A stretch of 41,131 bases of DNA from Zancudomyces culisetae (taxonomy: Eukaryota > Kickxellomycota > Harpellomycetes > Harpellales > Legeriomycetaceae). The stretch is taken from the NCBI GenBank assembly GCA_001969505.1, contig LSSK01000342.1:1-41131 (forward strand), read 5' to 3'. Made by a program: the position numbers and the translations under genes. The notes below the pieces were generated by a model that worked only from the letters and a program-made list of their open reading frames with translations, was not told the DNA's origin and did not search any database. Positions 20,517 through 32,577 of the stretch are shown one piece after another (position 1 is the stretch's first letter; every line of letters begins with the position of its first letter).

Positions 20517-21791
20517 CTAGGTTGTGTATTTCAGCAACAGCTGCTCAATGTCTTTTTTGCCGGACCTTCTGGCCTCTGCTAAGATTGCACCGTCTCTTGC
20601 GTCTGCTTTGGCACCATATTCCAATAAGACGAGTGTAGAGAAATAATGTCCTCGTGACACAGTGTAAAAAAGTGGAATAGAATTTCCCGTGTTTAAATCC
20701 GCACCATACTTAAGCAGAGTCACTATAGTATTGATATACGAACTGCTCGCCCGTTTATCAAATACGCCAGGCTCACCCATAATGCGTTTAGAATACTGAT
20801 TGCGCCCCTCATTTATGCTAAAGTCTGATTGTGTACGATGTGAGTCGCCACGATAGCATGCTAGTAACAAGCAACTTTCGTTTAGCGCATGCACATCAGC
20901 TCCACTTTCGAGTAGGTATTTTGTGAGTTCAAGCTCTCTATCCCCCTGTATTACAGAGCTTCGCAGTGCCAAGTCATTGCTTGCTCTTACATTTGCCCCC
21001 GTTTCCACTAATATCTTTACAATATCAAGCTTACTACACATTACTGCTACAGTTAATGCTACATCGTCATGGAAGTGGATGTTCAGCTCTGGATGCATTT
21101 TTGCAAAAAAATGTGCCTCTTTATCGTCGTCAACCTCTATATCTATACCTGAGCCGATTTTCATTGCACCAAGTCGTTCGATAAGTTGTTTTGCTTCTGC
21201 CCCGTTTACACTTCCCACAATCATATTTGTTATTTCCAGGCGGATTTTGTGTGCATTTAACAACCTATTTATGATTTCTACTCTTCCTCCCCTGATAGCC
21301 CTTAAAAGCGCGATCCCAGAGCCGTTGTTGATATCTATCTCTGGTACAATCTTTAGCCTTACCATCTCCTTTTCATATGGCGCAAGTTCATCCCATGTTA
21401 TCTTATGGTCTCCTCTCTGCCCATTTTCAAATTCCCTCTGCTGCTCTTCGCTGTATTCAATACTATACCTTGATAAAAACATGTCCACCAAATCTTCCCA
21501 ACCCCTAAAACATGCTTCTTGAAAGCACCACTGATTATCTTGTTTAATGTCCGCACCCATCCCCACCAGATTTCTAGTCATTTGCTGGGTAAACAACCTC
21601 GGCCATTTTCTTGCCAAGCCCACTTGTGAGTCAAACACACGGTCCTTTCCGAAATATCTGATAATAAATCTAGCCCTGACCCAGTCTGATTGTGATACTT
21701 CATAAAATTTCTTTGATAAATACGATATTGACGGATTCTGCGAATATATAAATATCCTGCTGAGGATCTCAAAGGGCGTAGCCCTGTCCAT
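20517..21791 (-). CDS. F-box-like ankyrin repeat protein
   Basis: An intronless ORF of 424 residues. The first 50 residues look like a degenerate F-box (TPFEILSRIFIYSQNPSISY, then LSKKFYEVSQSDWVRARFI), followed by a segment of unknown fold. Ankyrin-type repeats run from about 155 to the end, with recognisable units such as ALLRAIRGGRVEIINRLL, VMCSKLDIVKILVETGANV, LELTKYLLESGADVHA, TIVTLLKYGADLNTG and FYTVSRGHYFSTLVLLEYGA. F-box/ankyrin proteins are usually substrate adaptors of SCF ubiquitin ligases; that role is inferred, because the F-box is weak. Such families are often expanded in early-diverging fungi. The gene is convergent with SEC22 and lies in the same orientation as the 14-3-3-like gene. 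The Met start is at the N-terminal edge of the F-box. Confidence 0.8.
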   Translation of the reverse strand: MDRATPFEILSRIFIYSQNPSISYLSKKFYEVSQSDWVRARFIIRYFGKDRVFDSQVGLARKWPRLFTQQMTRNLVGMGADIKQDNQWCFQEACFRGWEDLVDMFLSRYSIEYSEEQQREFENGQRGDHKITWDELAPYEKEMVRLKIVPEIDINNGSGIALLRAIRGGRVEIINRLLNAHKIRLEITNMIVGSVNGAEAKQLIERLGAMKIGSGIDIEVDDDKEAHFFAKMHPELNIHFHDDVALTVAVMCSKLDIVKILVETGANVRASNDLALRSSVIQGDRELELTKYLLESGADVHALNESCLLLACYRGDSHRTQSDFSINEGRNQYSKRIMGEPGVFDKRASSSYINTIVTLLKYGADLNTGNSIPLFYTVSRGHYFSTLVLLEYGAKADARDGAILAEARRSGKKDIEQLLLKYTT

Positions 21792-22584
21792 TTCACTTGT
21801 TCATTAAAGGTTTATGTGGTACTGTATCTTCAAGAATCGAGCATCACAAGTTGCATTTAGCTGTGCTATTATCGCTTTTTATATCTCCATTCCAAATGAC
21901 AATATTATATTCGCATAAAATGCTTAATTTCCCTTTCCCCTTCTTTTTTTCCTTAGTTTTTGCCCATAATTAAAGCATTGGCTAAAATTATTGGAATATT
22001 TCGTTTTCGAAGCTAAAAGTAAAAATGTGACCTAATTGAAGGATTTCATTTGAAAAAGGTGATCCACAAATTATCAAAATTAGCACTTTTGTTCATCAAA
22101 TAATATGTACAGGATTAGGTAATGGAAATTTTTTTGGCAGTTTTATATATTTTTTAGCTTTTGTATTTTTGGGGGAATGCTCATTTAGCGCAAGGAAAAA
22201 TTCTCAGAGCTGGAGCTGGGCGGGTGGACAAACCAACAACCTTTGGAGTCCAGCTGAAAAACATAGGTGAAAATACCCATGTTTTTGTTGCGATGGAATG
22301 GGTAAACTTCATGCACTTATTGTCACTTGAGTACAAAAGGGAATACCAAATATAACATGTGTATGCATACATCAATGTATGCTACTTCCAAATAAATGTA
22401 AAAAGAATAACGCGCCAAATAGGCACCATTTTCATCTGCTAAATCGGCTATATATTGCATGTAGCCGTTTTCTATATTATCGAGTATCATCTTTGAAAGG
22501 TATCGGTATAGTTAAACACACTATTTATAGCTCTTTGATTAGAGAAACAAAAAAAAGTGAACAAAATAAACTGGTAGTATCTAT
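21792..22584. other. Intergenic between ankyrin and 14-3-3-like genes
   Basis: This is the promoter side of the ankyrin gene and the 3' side of the 14-3-3-like gene. A 64-codon ORF at 22161-22355 lacks an ATG start and resembles nothing I know. I see no RNA gene. Confidence 0.45.
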
Positions 22585-23500
22585 TTACCCCCACTGTTTA
22601 AAACCAAAAAACCTTTTAATAAATCCATCAGTAGATGCCCCATCTGTAAGTTCGTTGTCCCAGGCCTCAATAGTTGATCGTATTTTACTCAGAATGATAG
22701 AAAGTGCTTCAAAATTTTGAGGATGAACATTTATGACAGACATCTCGATTTTACTGTATGCGTTTATAAGCATGTTTAAAGCATGATTCTTGTTTCCCAC
22801 AACATAATAGACATAGTTGCTGTAGTTGTAGCAAATCCGCAAAAAGTTGCTCTCCAAAACAGATCCAAATTCACTGCCGAGTGTGTAACCTATGTTAAAC
22901 GCATTAAAAGCTGCTTTGCTCAGTGGCTCGCTGTTGACAAAGACCATCAGGTGGTATATTTTTTTAGAGTGAACAGATTGCTCCACCAACTCTTTTGAAG
23001 TCAATTCCACCTCAGCAAGTGTTCCCAGCACACATCCTTTGACGTCATAGAGTTTGATCTTGTCTTCAATGATAAGTTTTTCGATATCCTCTTCCTTTGA
23101 AAATAAATACAACAAGCTGTGGCATATATCGTACAAATCAATTATTATTTTAGCTTGGTGTATCACAAGTGGTTGTGTTTTTTTTCCCTCTTTTGTTCTC
23201 TTGCCTATTTTATCTCTAAGTTTTCGAAACACTTTGAGCCGTGGAAGAATACAGTTTTCCCAAATCTTGTAAATATATTCAATAATATCCTCTTGTAATA
23301 TTATGTTTAGCAGTTCCGGGCTCCTTGAGAATACCGTTGTCAATTCGTTCATACCATTGCTTTTACAATTTACAAGATACTTCTTATCTTTTCTTTTGTA
23401 GTTATTTACTACTCTAAATAAAATATCTATCTGCTCATACATTATTTGGTCGTACACGCGTATAACATTTAGAGTTTCTATATTGGAATACACACAGTTC
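22585..23500 (-). CDS. Highly divergent 14-3-3 protein, 5' end unresolved
   Basis: About 305 residues align with all nine 14-3-3 helices. The N-terminal CVYSNIETLNVIRVYDQIM corresponds to the family's V-Y-x-A-K-L-A-E-Q-A-E-R-Y-x-E-M. KLYDVKGCVLGTLAEVE corresponds to F-Y-x-K-M-K-G-D-Y-x-R-Y-L-A-E-F. ICYNYSNYVYYVV corresponds to L-A-L-N-F-S-V-F-Y-Y-E-I, and LSKIRSTIEAWDNEL corresponds to Q-L-L-R-D-N-L-T-L-W. The phosphate-binding Arg-Tyr pair in the fifth helix is Gly-Thr, while the Asn of the N-F-S segment is kept; the Lys/Arg of the third helix also look lost. There is a Lys-rich insertion (RDKIGKRTKEGKKT) and about 20 extra residues after the fifth helix. The frame has no ATG before the conserved start, so a 5' exon is likely: an acceptor TTTTAG lies at 23501-23506, and a candidate upstream donor is at 23552, but I could not close the model to an ATG. 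Confidence 0.72.
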
Positions 23501-23506
23501 CTAAAA

Positions 23507-24598
23507 TACAATTCTTTTGCTGTATTTGCATAGCAAGGTACAAAATAATCACTGGCTTTCGATCAACCATGCATTACTCGTGTCAATGGCTGATATATTT
23601 ACTCTAAAACTAAGCACAAAAGTTGATAATAATTAAATATATGATATAAGTAAAGATTGATCTAGGTCTATTTATTATTAGTTTTTGCGAAACATCCTCT
23701 TTCCTAGAACTACGAAGCTTTTAAATATATATATATTTCAAATATTGTAAATAAACTCTAGATTCGTGGAGCTTACCTGGTTTGGTGTAGGAAGAACCAT
23801 CAACCCCAGCCACATAATTTCCAACGCCCTCAGCTATCTGGCCATTATTTAATTAGATTATACAAATTTGTATATTTATTTGTAATACCAGCTGTACTGC
23901 ATTTTTTCCAGCTATTCATTATGAAGCACATGTATGGAAAGCGGCGGTGTGGTGGTTATTTTGAAGTTGAATAACTATCTAGACCGACTGGACCAACTGA
24001 GCCTATTGGGGCTTATCAGGCCCTATATTTCCCCGGACCTCACTTGAGTTGGAAATCATAACTACTCGCATGAATTTTTCTTTATTATTGGATGAACACA
24101 TTTAATTAAAAAGAAATACCATAACCGACCAAAAAAAATCGCAGATATATGTTGTTTGATCTCAAACATAGGAGGAAGGGGGCTAGCAGACTGTCATTGT
24201 TGTAATGTACCGCAAAACCTACGGTTAGTCCTGTATTTTCAATAATGTTATGGCGGAGTAAATAGGCCAAGTACACTACAAAGCTGGATTCAAAGAGCAA
24301 CAGAAAATCACCATGTCTGGGGAAATTTTGTTAAATATTGAACATGTTCTATTCAATGCAATTTATTATTTTAACTTTACAAAATAAAAACAATAAAAAT
24401 ATTAGTGAGAGTAGTGGTAACGACAAAATGTGTCTTGAAATACCAAAAATAAACGTGATGCCAAGGAGTTCAAACCCAAGTTAAATTTTAAACCGGGCTT
24501 TTTTTGATTGCCTGTTGCAGAAATGAGTAGAATAGTCAGTGAAAGAAGTGAAAAATCGGTCATGTTGAGTTGATCAAAAAAGTAGGATTACGGTTGTG
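23507..24598. other. Intergenic, probably holding the 5' exon(s) of the 14-3-3-like gene
   Basis: On the minus strand, 23776-23835 reads like a short exon: an open frame containing EGVGNYVAGVDGSSY ends at a good GTAAGC donor. It does not join the 14-3-3-like frame cleanly through the acceptors I tested. The rest shows no supported gene. Confidence 0.35.
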
Positions 24599-26045
24599 TT
24601 AATCTAGTATTTTTGACAAATAGTCCCGTTTTTTGGTTATTTGGTGCATGTAGAGATTGTTTTTATATATGTAATCCATCACAGAATCGGGAACTAGGTA
24701 TCTTATTGACTTGTTGCGCTTTATGAACAACCTGAAAAAAAGTTATCAACTTGGTTAGTTAGAAAATAAACACATCATGTACAATTTTAAATGTATAGCT
24801 TTATCCCAATATGCAAAGAAACTGTATATTCATATAGTGAGATATAAAGGAAAGCCAGACAAAACAGGTTAAATAGAAAAAAGCTGGTAACTTACCTCAC
24901 TTTGGAGGAGCTAATATCATTGTATATGACTTGTTTGACCACATGTATGTTCTTTCTATAGTTATACAAAATGTCATGCGAAAGCAAAAACTCCCAAACA
25001 TCCGTTCCAGTTCTTTCCACAATCATACATCCATATTTCCCAAGTATATGGTGTAGCTATAGTTATTCAACACATACTCATTTTTAGATAAAAATTCGGG
25101 TTGTAAAAAAGTCAGTTGAAAATCAAACCAAAATATCGAGATACCGTTATAAGATGATGACTTACGTCGTTTTTTGCCCATACTCCTGGTTGATCCATAG
25201 ATTGTATTAGGTCGCCTCCGGCAAGCAATAGTATTTTGATTTCTTTGTAGGAACCTATGTCAGTCATTATTCACTTTCAAAATTAAATTTATGTATCTAA
25301 TAATTGCTTAATATGCTCAATACACCCAATATACATTGTAGGTGCACTATCCTTTAAAAAAATATATTAGTAGCAAAAAAAAATTACCATCAGAAAGTTT
25401 CATCCCGCCGCACCCATTCAGTTCCTCATCAAAATGATCCAATACTACTGCCGTTCTTTGATATTCCGGCTGCACACTTTCCCAGGAGTCAACCATCAAC
25501 CAATCTGAGCTTTCTTGTGTTGCCAATTCACACATTTTTACGCGATGTATCCCTTGAGCGAGCCCCTCCTTTTGGTAAAAGTTTGAGACAGGGGAAAAAT
25601 ATCCACCAATTACCTCATACTCCTCCATGTCGTCAAAATAGTCGTTTGCCATTTCTATTTTGGATGGATTTTCCTTTTATTTCCACAACCAATTTTTCCC
25701 GTCTGGCGTACCTATATTCCAACATGTGGTTTAAAATAGAAAACTTACCAAACATTCTCAAATGTAAATAAGTGATCGGTGAGTATGACCCACAGGCAAC
25801 AAGTACGACGGGTGTGTGACTTTCATCTAATTTCGCGCAAATTGAAATAGTTATTAACCATATATAAAATTATGCATGCCTGTATAATTGATTATATTAT
25901 GTTTACTAAACATACCAGTTAATCGTGTTTTTAGTTTGTGGACGGGAAATGTATATTCCTGTGGCCCATAAAGCGATTGAATGAATTTTTGCTTGGTTGA
26001 AAAGATTTCTTGGCTCGAAACGCCTTTTTCGCTATGCTCACTCAT
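24599..26045 (-). CDS. NMA1: Nicotinamide/nicotinate mononucleotide adenylyltransferase (6 exons)
   Basis: Exons (high to low) 26045-25916, 25826-25749, 25654-25388, 25254-25166, 25056-24896 and 24731-24599 join in phase to 285 residues; the five introns are 89, 94, 133, 109 and 164 nt, all GT-AG. The nucleotidyltransferase signature is VLVACGSYSPITYLHLRMFE, equivalent to G-S-F-N-P-I-T-x-x-H-L-R with the Asn replaced by Ser. It is followed by GGYFSPVSNFYQKEGL, HRVKMCELA, DSWES, LLLAGGDLIQSM and VWAKNDL. The second ATP-binding motif, NDISSSKVR, spans the exon 5/6 junction, with SIRYLVPDSVMDYI after it. The enzyme joins NMN or NaMN to AMP from ATP to make NAD(H) precursors and serves both de novo and salvage pathways. 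Its start is divergent from the STRIP gene, across about 1.2 kb. Confidence 0.96.
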
Positions 26046-27285
26046 TGTTAGGAAATGTGCTTAGCCGGCTATAATGACAACTGGGATATACGTATTATAG
26101 TAGTAGTGCTTCAGTGCAAAAGGTACAGGGCGTTTTACTACAGTTATTTACAAGTATCAATTTTTACCTCTTTTTTTGGGGGAAGAGGAGAATGATCCTT
26201 GTATTTTATATATCTAATCGAGAATTTTGCCTTATTTTTTCAATTTGTTTGGGCAAATAGGTTGCAAGTAGATGAGAAACTATTAGCTACTGAGTAATGC
26301 TTAATAGGTGGGCATTTCAAATAAACTCCCTAAAAAAAACAAAAATCTAAACTCAATGAAAAAGCTCGCATGACTTGGTGTAAGGAGAACAGAAAAGCAT
26401 ATTTTCCTGGAATGTTTACCTAAAGCCATCGATAACCTGAATATAAAAAAAACAAGAAAAGCTCTGCTTCTTTCAACAAATGAGGAAAATGTGCTAACTA
26501 CCTGCAACGATTATTCTTCGTCAGCTGCTCCCGCATTAATGCTGATAGTTTATCCCCACAACTCCGCCTCACTCTAGTACTTGCAAATGGGAAGTTGCTA
26601 TCACATGTGCGCTTTCGGAAACACCAAAAAGCTTACTTTTGTTTGCATCGACAATGAAAAAAAAAATTGTTCCATGCTGGAGATTATGGTCCTAAAAAAC
26701 AAAGGGTTGTGTACTCTTTTAAGAGCCCTCATGTGTATGAACAATAGGACTTTGACTCCTCATGCTTTAGTCTATTTGGAGTAGTCTTTTTTTCGATTCC
26801 TTTATGTAAAAATTAATCACATGTCACAGTAAATGAAAACCATCTCTTCCCTTGTTTCAAAAGGGATCGCTTTACTACGAATGTTAATAGGAAGGAGTAT
26901 TAAGACTGCATCTGTCCAAAATGGGATCTATGCAACAAATATCTGGTCTGAAACGCTCATGTGAATCGATGTGTGTTTGTGCGAGCAGAAACGGTTACTG
27001 AGATTGAAGCACACAAAAACTCCCATTATTTCCGTTATTTTCTATTATTTTCATTTGCACACAAGGGTGACAATTATATTGAAACAAGTCCGTGAAAGTG
27101 TGTTAGCACAGAAAAATACTGATTATCAACCCAGATTCATAAATTACTGATTGGTTTGCATAATTGCCCAAATTGGAAACGCGTCTAAACTGGTAGTGCA
27201 AACAAGCACAAAATCAACTCTTGGTGTCTTTAGCCAAACGACAATAATAAAAGAGTACATACAGCTAATCCAAAAAAATATTGAA
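26046..27285. other. Divergent intergenic region between NMNAT and STRIP genes
   Basis: There is no supported gene. Two short plus-strand ORFs begin with ATG: 26587 (65 codons, Cys/Met-rich) and 26832 (43 codons, basic N-terminus like a mitochondrial presequence); neither is recognisable. The STRIP first-exon frame is open back to 27151 without an ATG, so an upstream exon cannot be excluded. Confidence 0.4.
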
Positions 27286-30200
27286 ATGCAAAAGGATGAT
27301 AAAGAGGGAGGAAGGAGGAAAGAGGAAAAGAAAAAGGAAGGATCGGGTGCGGGGGCAGGGGCCCGGAAAAGGGGCACAGTGTTGATTCCCAAATCAGTGA
27401 CTAAAGGAGGATATGTAGATCGAAAACATTCTAAAAGAAACTTGCAAAAGCTTTACGAACACAAGATTACTAAACCAAACAGCGATATAGTAACAGGCGT
27501 CGACGCGTATTTTTCAGCAGATACTGAGTACCACTATGGTAACTTTACCGAAATATAGAAAATACCATCTTTTAGCCACCAAATCTTTTACCACTTTTTT
27601 TTTCCGGCAGAAAAGGCGAATGAATTATATATCTTTTTATTTACAAACAATGGAAATCATCCTGTAGAAAAATCGGTAAACCATAAGAATGATAAGGTAA
27701 ACATTCGAAGGCTTGGGATATTCGAGAAATACGATAACGACGAAGAAGGTAAACTGAAAAAAGACATATCAATGCTAGTGTTAAACCAGATTTTATGACA
27801 AGAGATTGGTTTTTTATTTTATTTTTTTTATTACTGAAATGCTTAGCCTTGTCCGCAAAGATTAACAAGCTCGACAGGGAAATTGTTTCAATTGACTGGA
27901 ATGTAGATACAGTCTTTGATCAAGATAAAACTAGAAGGCTTTATTCGATATTAAGGATCTTGATTTGTAAGAATCACATATATATCTGTTCTAGAGCAGT
28001 ATTTACTGTATGTAAAAACTGTTGGCTAAATTTCTCAAAAATGATATCTGAATGTACAGAGTTATGAATCATAGATATAGCGTTTAGCTCCGAGATAGCA
28101 AGTACAAAAGACAGCTATAGTAAACTTACTGCGGTATATGAACAAGGCGGAATGAAGAGATACCTATTTAAAGTAATAGAGCTAACCAGAGATATTGTGG
28201 TAAGGTATATTTCTGAAAAAAGTGAAGTGAATGGTAGTATTTTACAGATAAAATCGACAAAATTTGGGTGCCAGGATGAGGACACGGTCACGATTACAGT
28301 AGATAGAGATATAGCACTGGAGCTAGTGGAGTTGGTGCTAGATGTTGTATTTATAATTGAAAGCCTAGTTGAAAAAACATGTGCAGATTCTGTTTTTAGA
28401 GGCGTTGATGGTGAGGTTAGGTATTTTCTGATTGCAATCAGTACATTTTCAGGGCTGCTTTACGAAGAAAACGAGCGCTGTGGTACCATGTCAAATGAAT
28501 TGAAGTGGTTTTTTTATAGAATAAACCACAAAAATGTGTTTATGGTGCAAAAAATGCTAGAAAGGCTGGTAGGAAGAGGAGAAGATAGAGCCAGTTTAGA
28601 ACATAGTGCACTGGGTGAAGCTCCAAGGGAAAGCTATAGAGAACTGAAAGCGTTGGCAGCAAAATATCCTAATATCAGCAAGAAGGCAAACGAAATTGGA
28701 AATGAAATATTGGAGTATATAAGCCCATTTGATGGATATTTCGAAAAACAAGAAAAGTCAAATTTTACAAAGAAAAAGGCAGGTAGCGACAACCTCTTGA
28801 ATTCATTTAAGGAAGCAACTTCGCTGGTATTCAGAGATCCCACCGCTAGAACAAAGGAGACACAAAAAATGGCAAGTTGGGGGAAAACGCCACATTTTGT
28901 AGCACATGGTATTAGTGGGAAAGGCAAAGATACTAACAACGACGATGAGATTCCAACATGGGTAGAGGCTAAGGTGAATATGATAAAACGTACGACGCTA
29001 AAAAACAAGCAGGATAAACAAATATCTCAGCTTTGGAGAAATATGATGGTGAATTTTGCACCACTAGGCATTGGCAAAAATACCATTTATGCATTCAACG
29101 CCCTGTGTGGTGTTGAAGGCGCCAGTGAGTATGGCAGGAATATCGTTGTTGGTGACGAGGAATTGCTAATGATTAAGCGCGAGGTTGAAAATAGTCAAGT
29201 TGCACTTCAGACAACCGATTTAAAAATCAACAAACAGTTTTTTCTATTCCTAGTGCCATTGGTGCACTCTCTGGCTGTATTAATTCGTAGATGGTGCCTT
29301 GATGAAATGAATGAGAAGCTGGTTTTGGAAAAATACAACAAACCAGACGCATGTCCATTTTTCTCCATTGGCTGCCTGCCTTTTGTGTTTTATGAAGAAT
29401 CCAAAAGTCTGGTAACGGACTTCAATGTTGATAATAAAACACGATATCCTTCGCTTCTTTCCCCTGGTGCATCCTTTATCAGTGCTACCAGCGAGAAGCG
29501 GAGAGTATTGACCCTTTACGCACAGCTTTATGCCTTTGCCTATATTTTCAACAATGTGCCATCTGCCCTATCTGGCTGTCATGTCCTACAAAAAGAGCTT
29601 TGGGTTCAGCTACTATTTGACCACAAGCTTCCCTACTACTTTCTTAACATGCTAAACTTTTCTGGTCGTTGCCACGTTGATAGTCTACTCAAGCCGCTCG
29701 TTGATCAACTGGATTTAGATAACTCCCAGCTTCAAGACTTTTCTTTGCCTGGAGACGAGCCTGCCCAGTACGATAAGCCCAAAACATTTAAACACCTACA
29801 ACTATCACACGTGTACTGTAATACCAGCAAAAGAAATCCAAAAAGTAATGCTTTTTTGTACGGGAACACCGCGTTGTGTGGTATGTATCAGTTTTTCATA
29901 TTTCTGCATGACTCAACCACAAGGCTTCATGCCCGTAACCTCAAACTGGTAGACTTTGGGCTACCCGCGTTGCTTGAATCCATTGCAACAAAAATCAACA
30001 TTTATGAGTTGCGTTTTGCGGTTTTTCGGGTCATTAGACAATTTTTTCCATACCTGGGAAAGCGCTGGAGGAATGAACATATGAACATTATCAATTGCAT
30101 GCATGTCTTTTTTAACGCGCCAAGACCCTCTGCATATGAATCCAGTGAACACACCGAGCAGAGCGACAGACATAAGGAAGCTGGTACCCCCAATATTTTG

Positions 30201-30329
30201 AAGTCATCCTATGTCTTTGGCCCTCAGTTCCATTCTGATTACCTCTTTTACATCAACAAGAATTCTTCAATTGAAAATGAGTACAGATTTCTATTATCCT
30301 ATTATTTTCATCTTTGTTGGACCCACTGA
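27286..30329 (+). CDS. FAR11: STRIP/Far11-like STRIPAK subunit (4 exons)
   Basis: Exons 27286-27538, 27611-27748, 27847-27966 and 28075-30329 close in phase to 921 residues; the introns are 72, 98 and 108 nt. The N-terminus is a Lys/Gly-rich disordered stretch. Then VDAYFSADTEYHYEKANELY spans the first junction and matches the N1221-domain start of STRIP1 (F-E-Y-A-D-T-D-x-W-x-x-E-L-S-E-L-Y). The helical body continues with LSAKINKLD and RRLYSILRIL. Near residue 826, QFFPYLGKRWRNEHMNII matches the C-terminal conserved block of the family (K-Y-L-G-R-x-W-R-x-S-N-M-K). Far11/STRIP is a scaffold of the STRIPAK complex, linking striatin and PP2A to Ste20-type kinases in cell fusion, polarity and TOR signalling. 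The start is the first ATG in the open frame. The C-terminal 60 residues are poorly conserved and a 3' intron may be missed. HEAT-type scaffolds are the alternative. Confidence 0.75.
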
Positions 30330-30713
30330 AACCATCTCTTTTGTGTCAGGGGGTTTTTCTCCTAATAACCATTTTCAACCTTTTTTTCTCTCTGATGGTG
30401 TAGCTGCTCGTAGTTGTCTATACCTGCTCAACTCGCATCTATAAAAGAGTTTTCTTTGGTAGTATTTATGTATTTTGTAATCTATGTTTATTTTCGAAAG
30501 AAATGATTGATTTATTTTTGGCTAACTGTCTGTGATTGGGGGGGAGGACTGAACACAGCATGCCAATTTAATCAAAGTCTGGAACTTTCAATATCACCCT
30601 TTTTTTTGCAATGAAATAAATAGGTTGTAAACTAGTAAAACACATTTCTTGCTGTTTGCTAATGTGGTATTAAACTTTTGACTACCATTTCAATCATAAA
30701 GACGGGAAAAAAA
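30330..30713. other. Intergenic between STRIP and AP-2 mu
   Basis: This short AT-rich spacer carries the AP-2 mu promoter. I see no gene or structured element. Confidence 0.45.
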
Positions 30714-32577
30714 ATGCTAGGCGCGATATACATATTCAGTAGGAAAGGGGAGCTGCTGATATCGCGGATATATAGGCAGGATAGTAGGTAATGAATTACT
30801 AAATTATTTCCTTTTGGTTGTATTTAATTTGAATTGTGTATTTTCATTCACATTCACACTTCTTTATCTATATATAAGTATTTATCATCAAGCAAATTAG
30901 GAGACTGTATTGGTGTTGCAATCGCAAGTGAATTTTGACATAACTTTGAAGCCATTTCTACTCACAAAGTTAATTCAGACTATAAAAAAAATACGAATAG
31001 GGCAAACTCTGAAGCCTTTCGAATAAATGTCATTTCCATCCCTTCTTCAGAAAACATCAAGCCAATAAACACATTCGATGATACAACCTTCTATCACATT
31101 ACGTTTGAAAATCTTTATTTTGTCGCTTCTACAACAAACAGAAATGTCAATGTGTCAATGATTTTCGAGTTTTTATATAAATTGATTGGGGTATTGTACT
31201 CATATTTTGGAAGGATTGACGAAGAAACGCTTAAAAAACAGGATGTCTTTATATATGAGATTCTTGACGAAATGGTAGACTTTGGATATATCCAGAACAC
31301 CGAAATTGGTAATATGAAACACAACCTAGGATCCAAAAAAAGTATCGGTTCTAGTCTCAGTGGAGGAAAATTCGAAAATGCTGATTGGGATATGCAGCAG
31401 AAAGTTATGGCTTCCAGGGGTGCTGTTTTATGGAGAAGAAACGATATTATATACAAAAAGAATCGGGTTTTCATAGATGTGCTGGAATCGATAAATGTAC
31501 TGGTTGGTTCGAAGGGTGTTGTTTCCAAGATGGAAGTTGAAGGCCGTGTTATTGTGAAATCGTATTTATCTGGAATCCCAAAGTGTACACTCGGATTTAA
31601 TCAAAAACTTCTCAAAAGCATCCCCAATGATAGGTATAGCATACGTATATTATATTATTGCTACTGTGTACATGTGTATATGTGTGTGAATTTTACACGG
31701 AAACACGGAGAACACAATCGCAATTCTTTTTGATACCTCAATATGTTCAGCACTTGTTAATTATAGCCAAAAATGTTTTACCTAACTATACAAATAGTGA
31801 GCAGCCAAATAAAATGGAAATAACAGATCGGGTATTTCATCAATGTGTTGAACAATCAGAAGGGAATGTAATAAAGTTTATTCCGCCTGATGGTCAATTC
31901 GAGCTAATGAGGTACCGCTCTTCTGGCCAGTTCGAGCTTCCATTTGCAGTACTTGTGGATACAACAGACAATTCAAAGAACTCCAGGACAGAAATTCAGG
32001 TTTTGATCAAATCCAAATTTTCGGAGCAAATGGCGGCAAACAACGTACTTTTACTCATCCCTACTCCCCAAAACACAACTTCGTGCGAATTTTTAATACA
32101 AGGAAGTTCATTTTTTGCGAGTAATGTGAGCTACAACTCACGTGCCAAATTCAACCCCAGCCAAAACGCTGTCATTTGGAAGCTGTATAGGTTCCAAGGG
32201 AACACAGAATACTCTATTTCAATCAAAGCAAAGCTTCTGGGTTCCGCAAAGCCTTGGGTGGGAAATAAACCTCCGCTCCAACTCTACTTTGATATTCCCC
32301 AATATAGTTTAACTGGATTACAGGTCAAGTTTATGCAAGTAGACTGTGATAAGCAGTATAATTCCACGAAATTCGTCAAAAATTCTGTAAATGCTGGATC
32401 TTTTTTGATTAGGGTAAGTGATATTCTTTTAGTTTAAGCACTCCTTCATTTGAGGATAATAGCTCAACTACATCGTTTATTTTGGCCGAGAGATAAATGT
32501 GACTCACGAGTAAATATTATAATATAAGCCTAATACATGAACTAAAACGATTATTTGAATTACTTGTATAGGTTTAA
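30714..32577 (+). CDS. APM4: AP-2 complex mu subunit (4 exons, last one tiny)
   Basis: Exons 30714-30783, 30979-31633, 31798-32413 and probably 32572-32577 give 448 residues. The start MLGAIYIFSRKGELLISRIY is the mu-adaptin longin strand; across intron 1 it continues NSEAFRINVI, then MIFEFLYKLIGVLYSYFGRI and YEILDEMVDFGYIQNTE. The mu-homology domain follows: WRRNDIIYKKNRVFIDVLES, VKSYLSGIPKCTLGF, FHQCV, IKFIPPDGQFELMRYR and AVIWKLYRFQG. The pattern fits AP-2 better than AP-1 mu. AP-2 links clathrin to cargo and PtdIns(4,5)P2 at the plasma membrane. The Thr phosphorylated by AAK1 in animals is not present at the aligned place (SRGAVLWRR). An in-frame GTAAGT at 32414 is a perfect donor; splicing to TATAG at 32571 leaves Val-stop. 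Without it the frame ends at 32437 with six extra residues. The alternative end is 32437. Confidence 0.92.

Noticed and set aside
28152-30329. First reading as a Ufd2-type U-box ubiquitin ligase or other HEAT protein
   Set aside because: There is no U-box at the C-terminus, and the spliced N-terminus plus the PYLGKRWR block fit STRIP/Far11 better.
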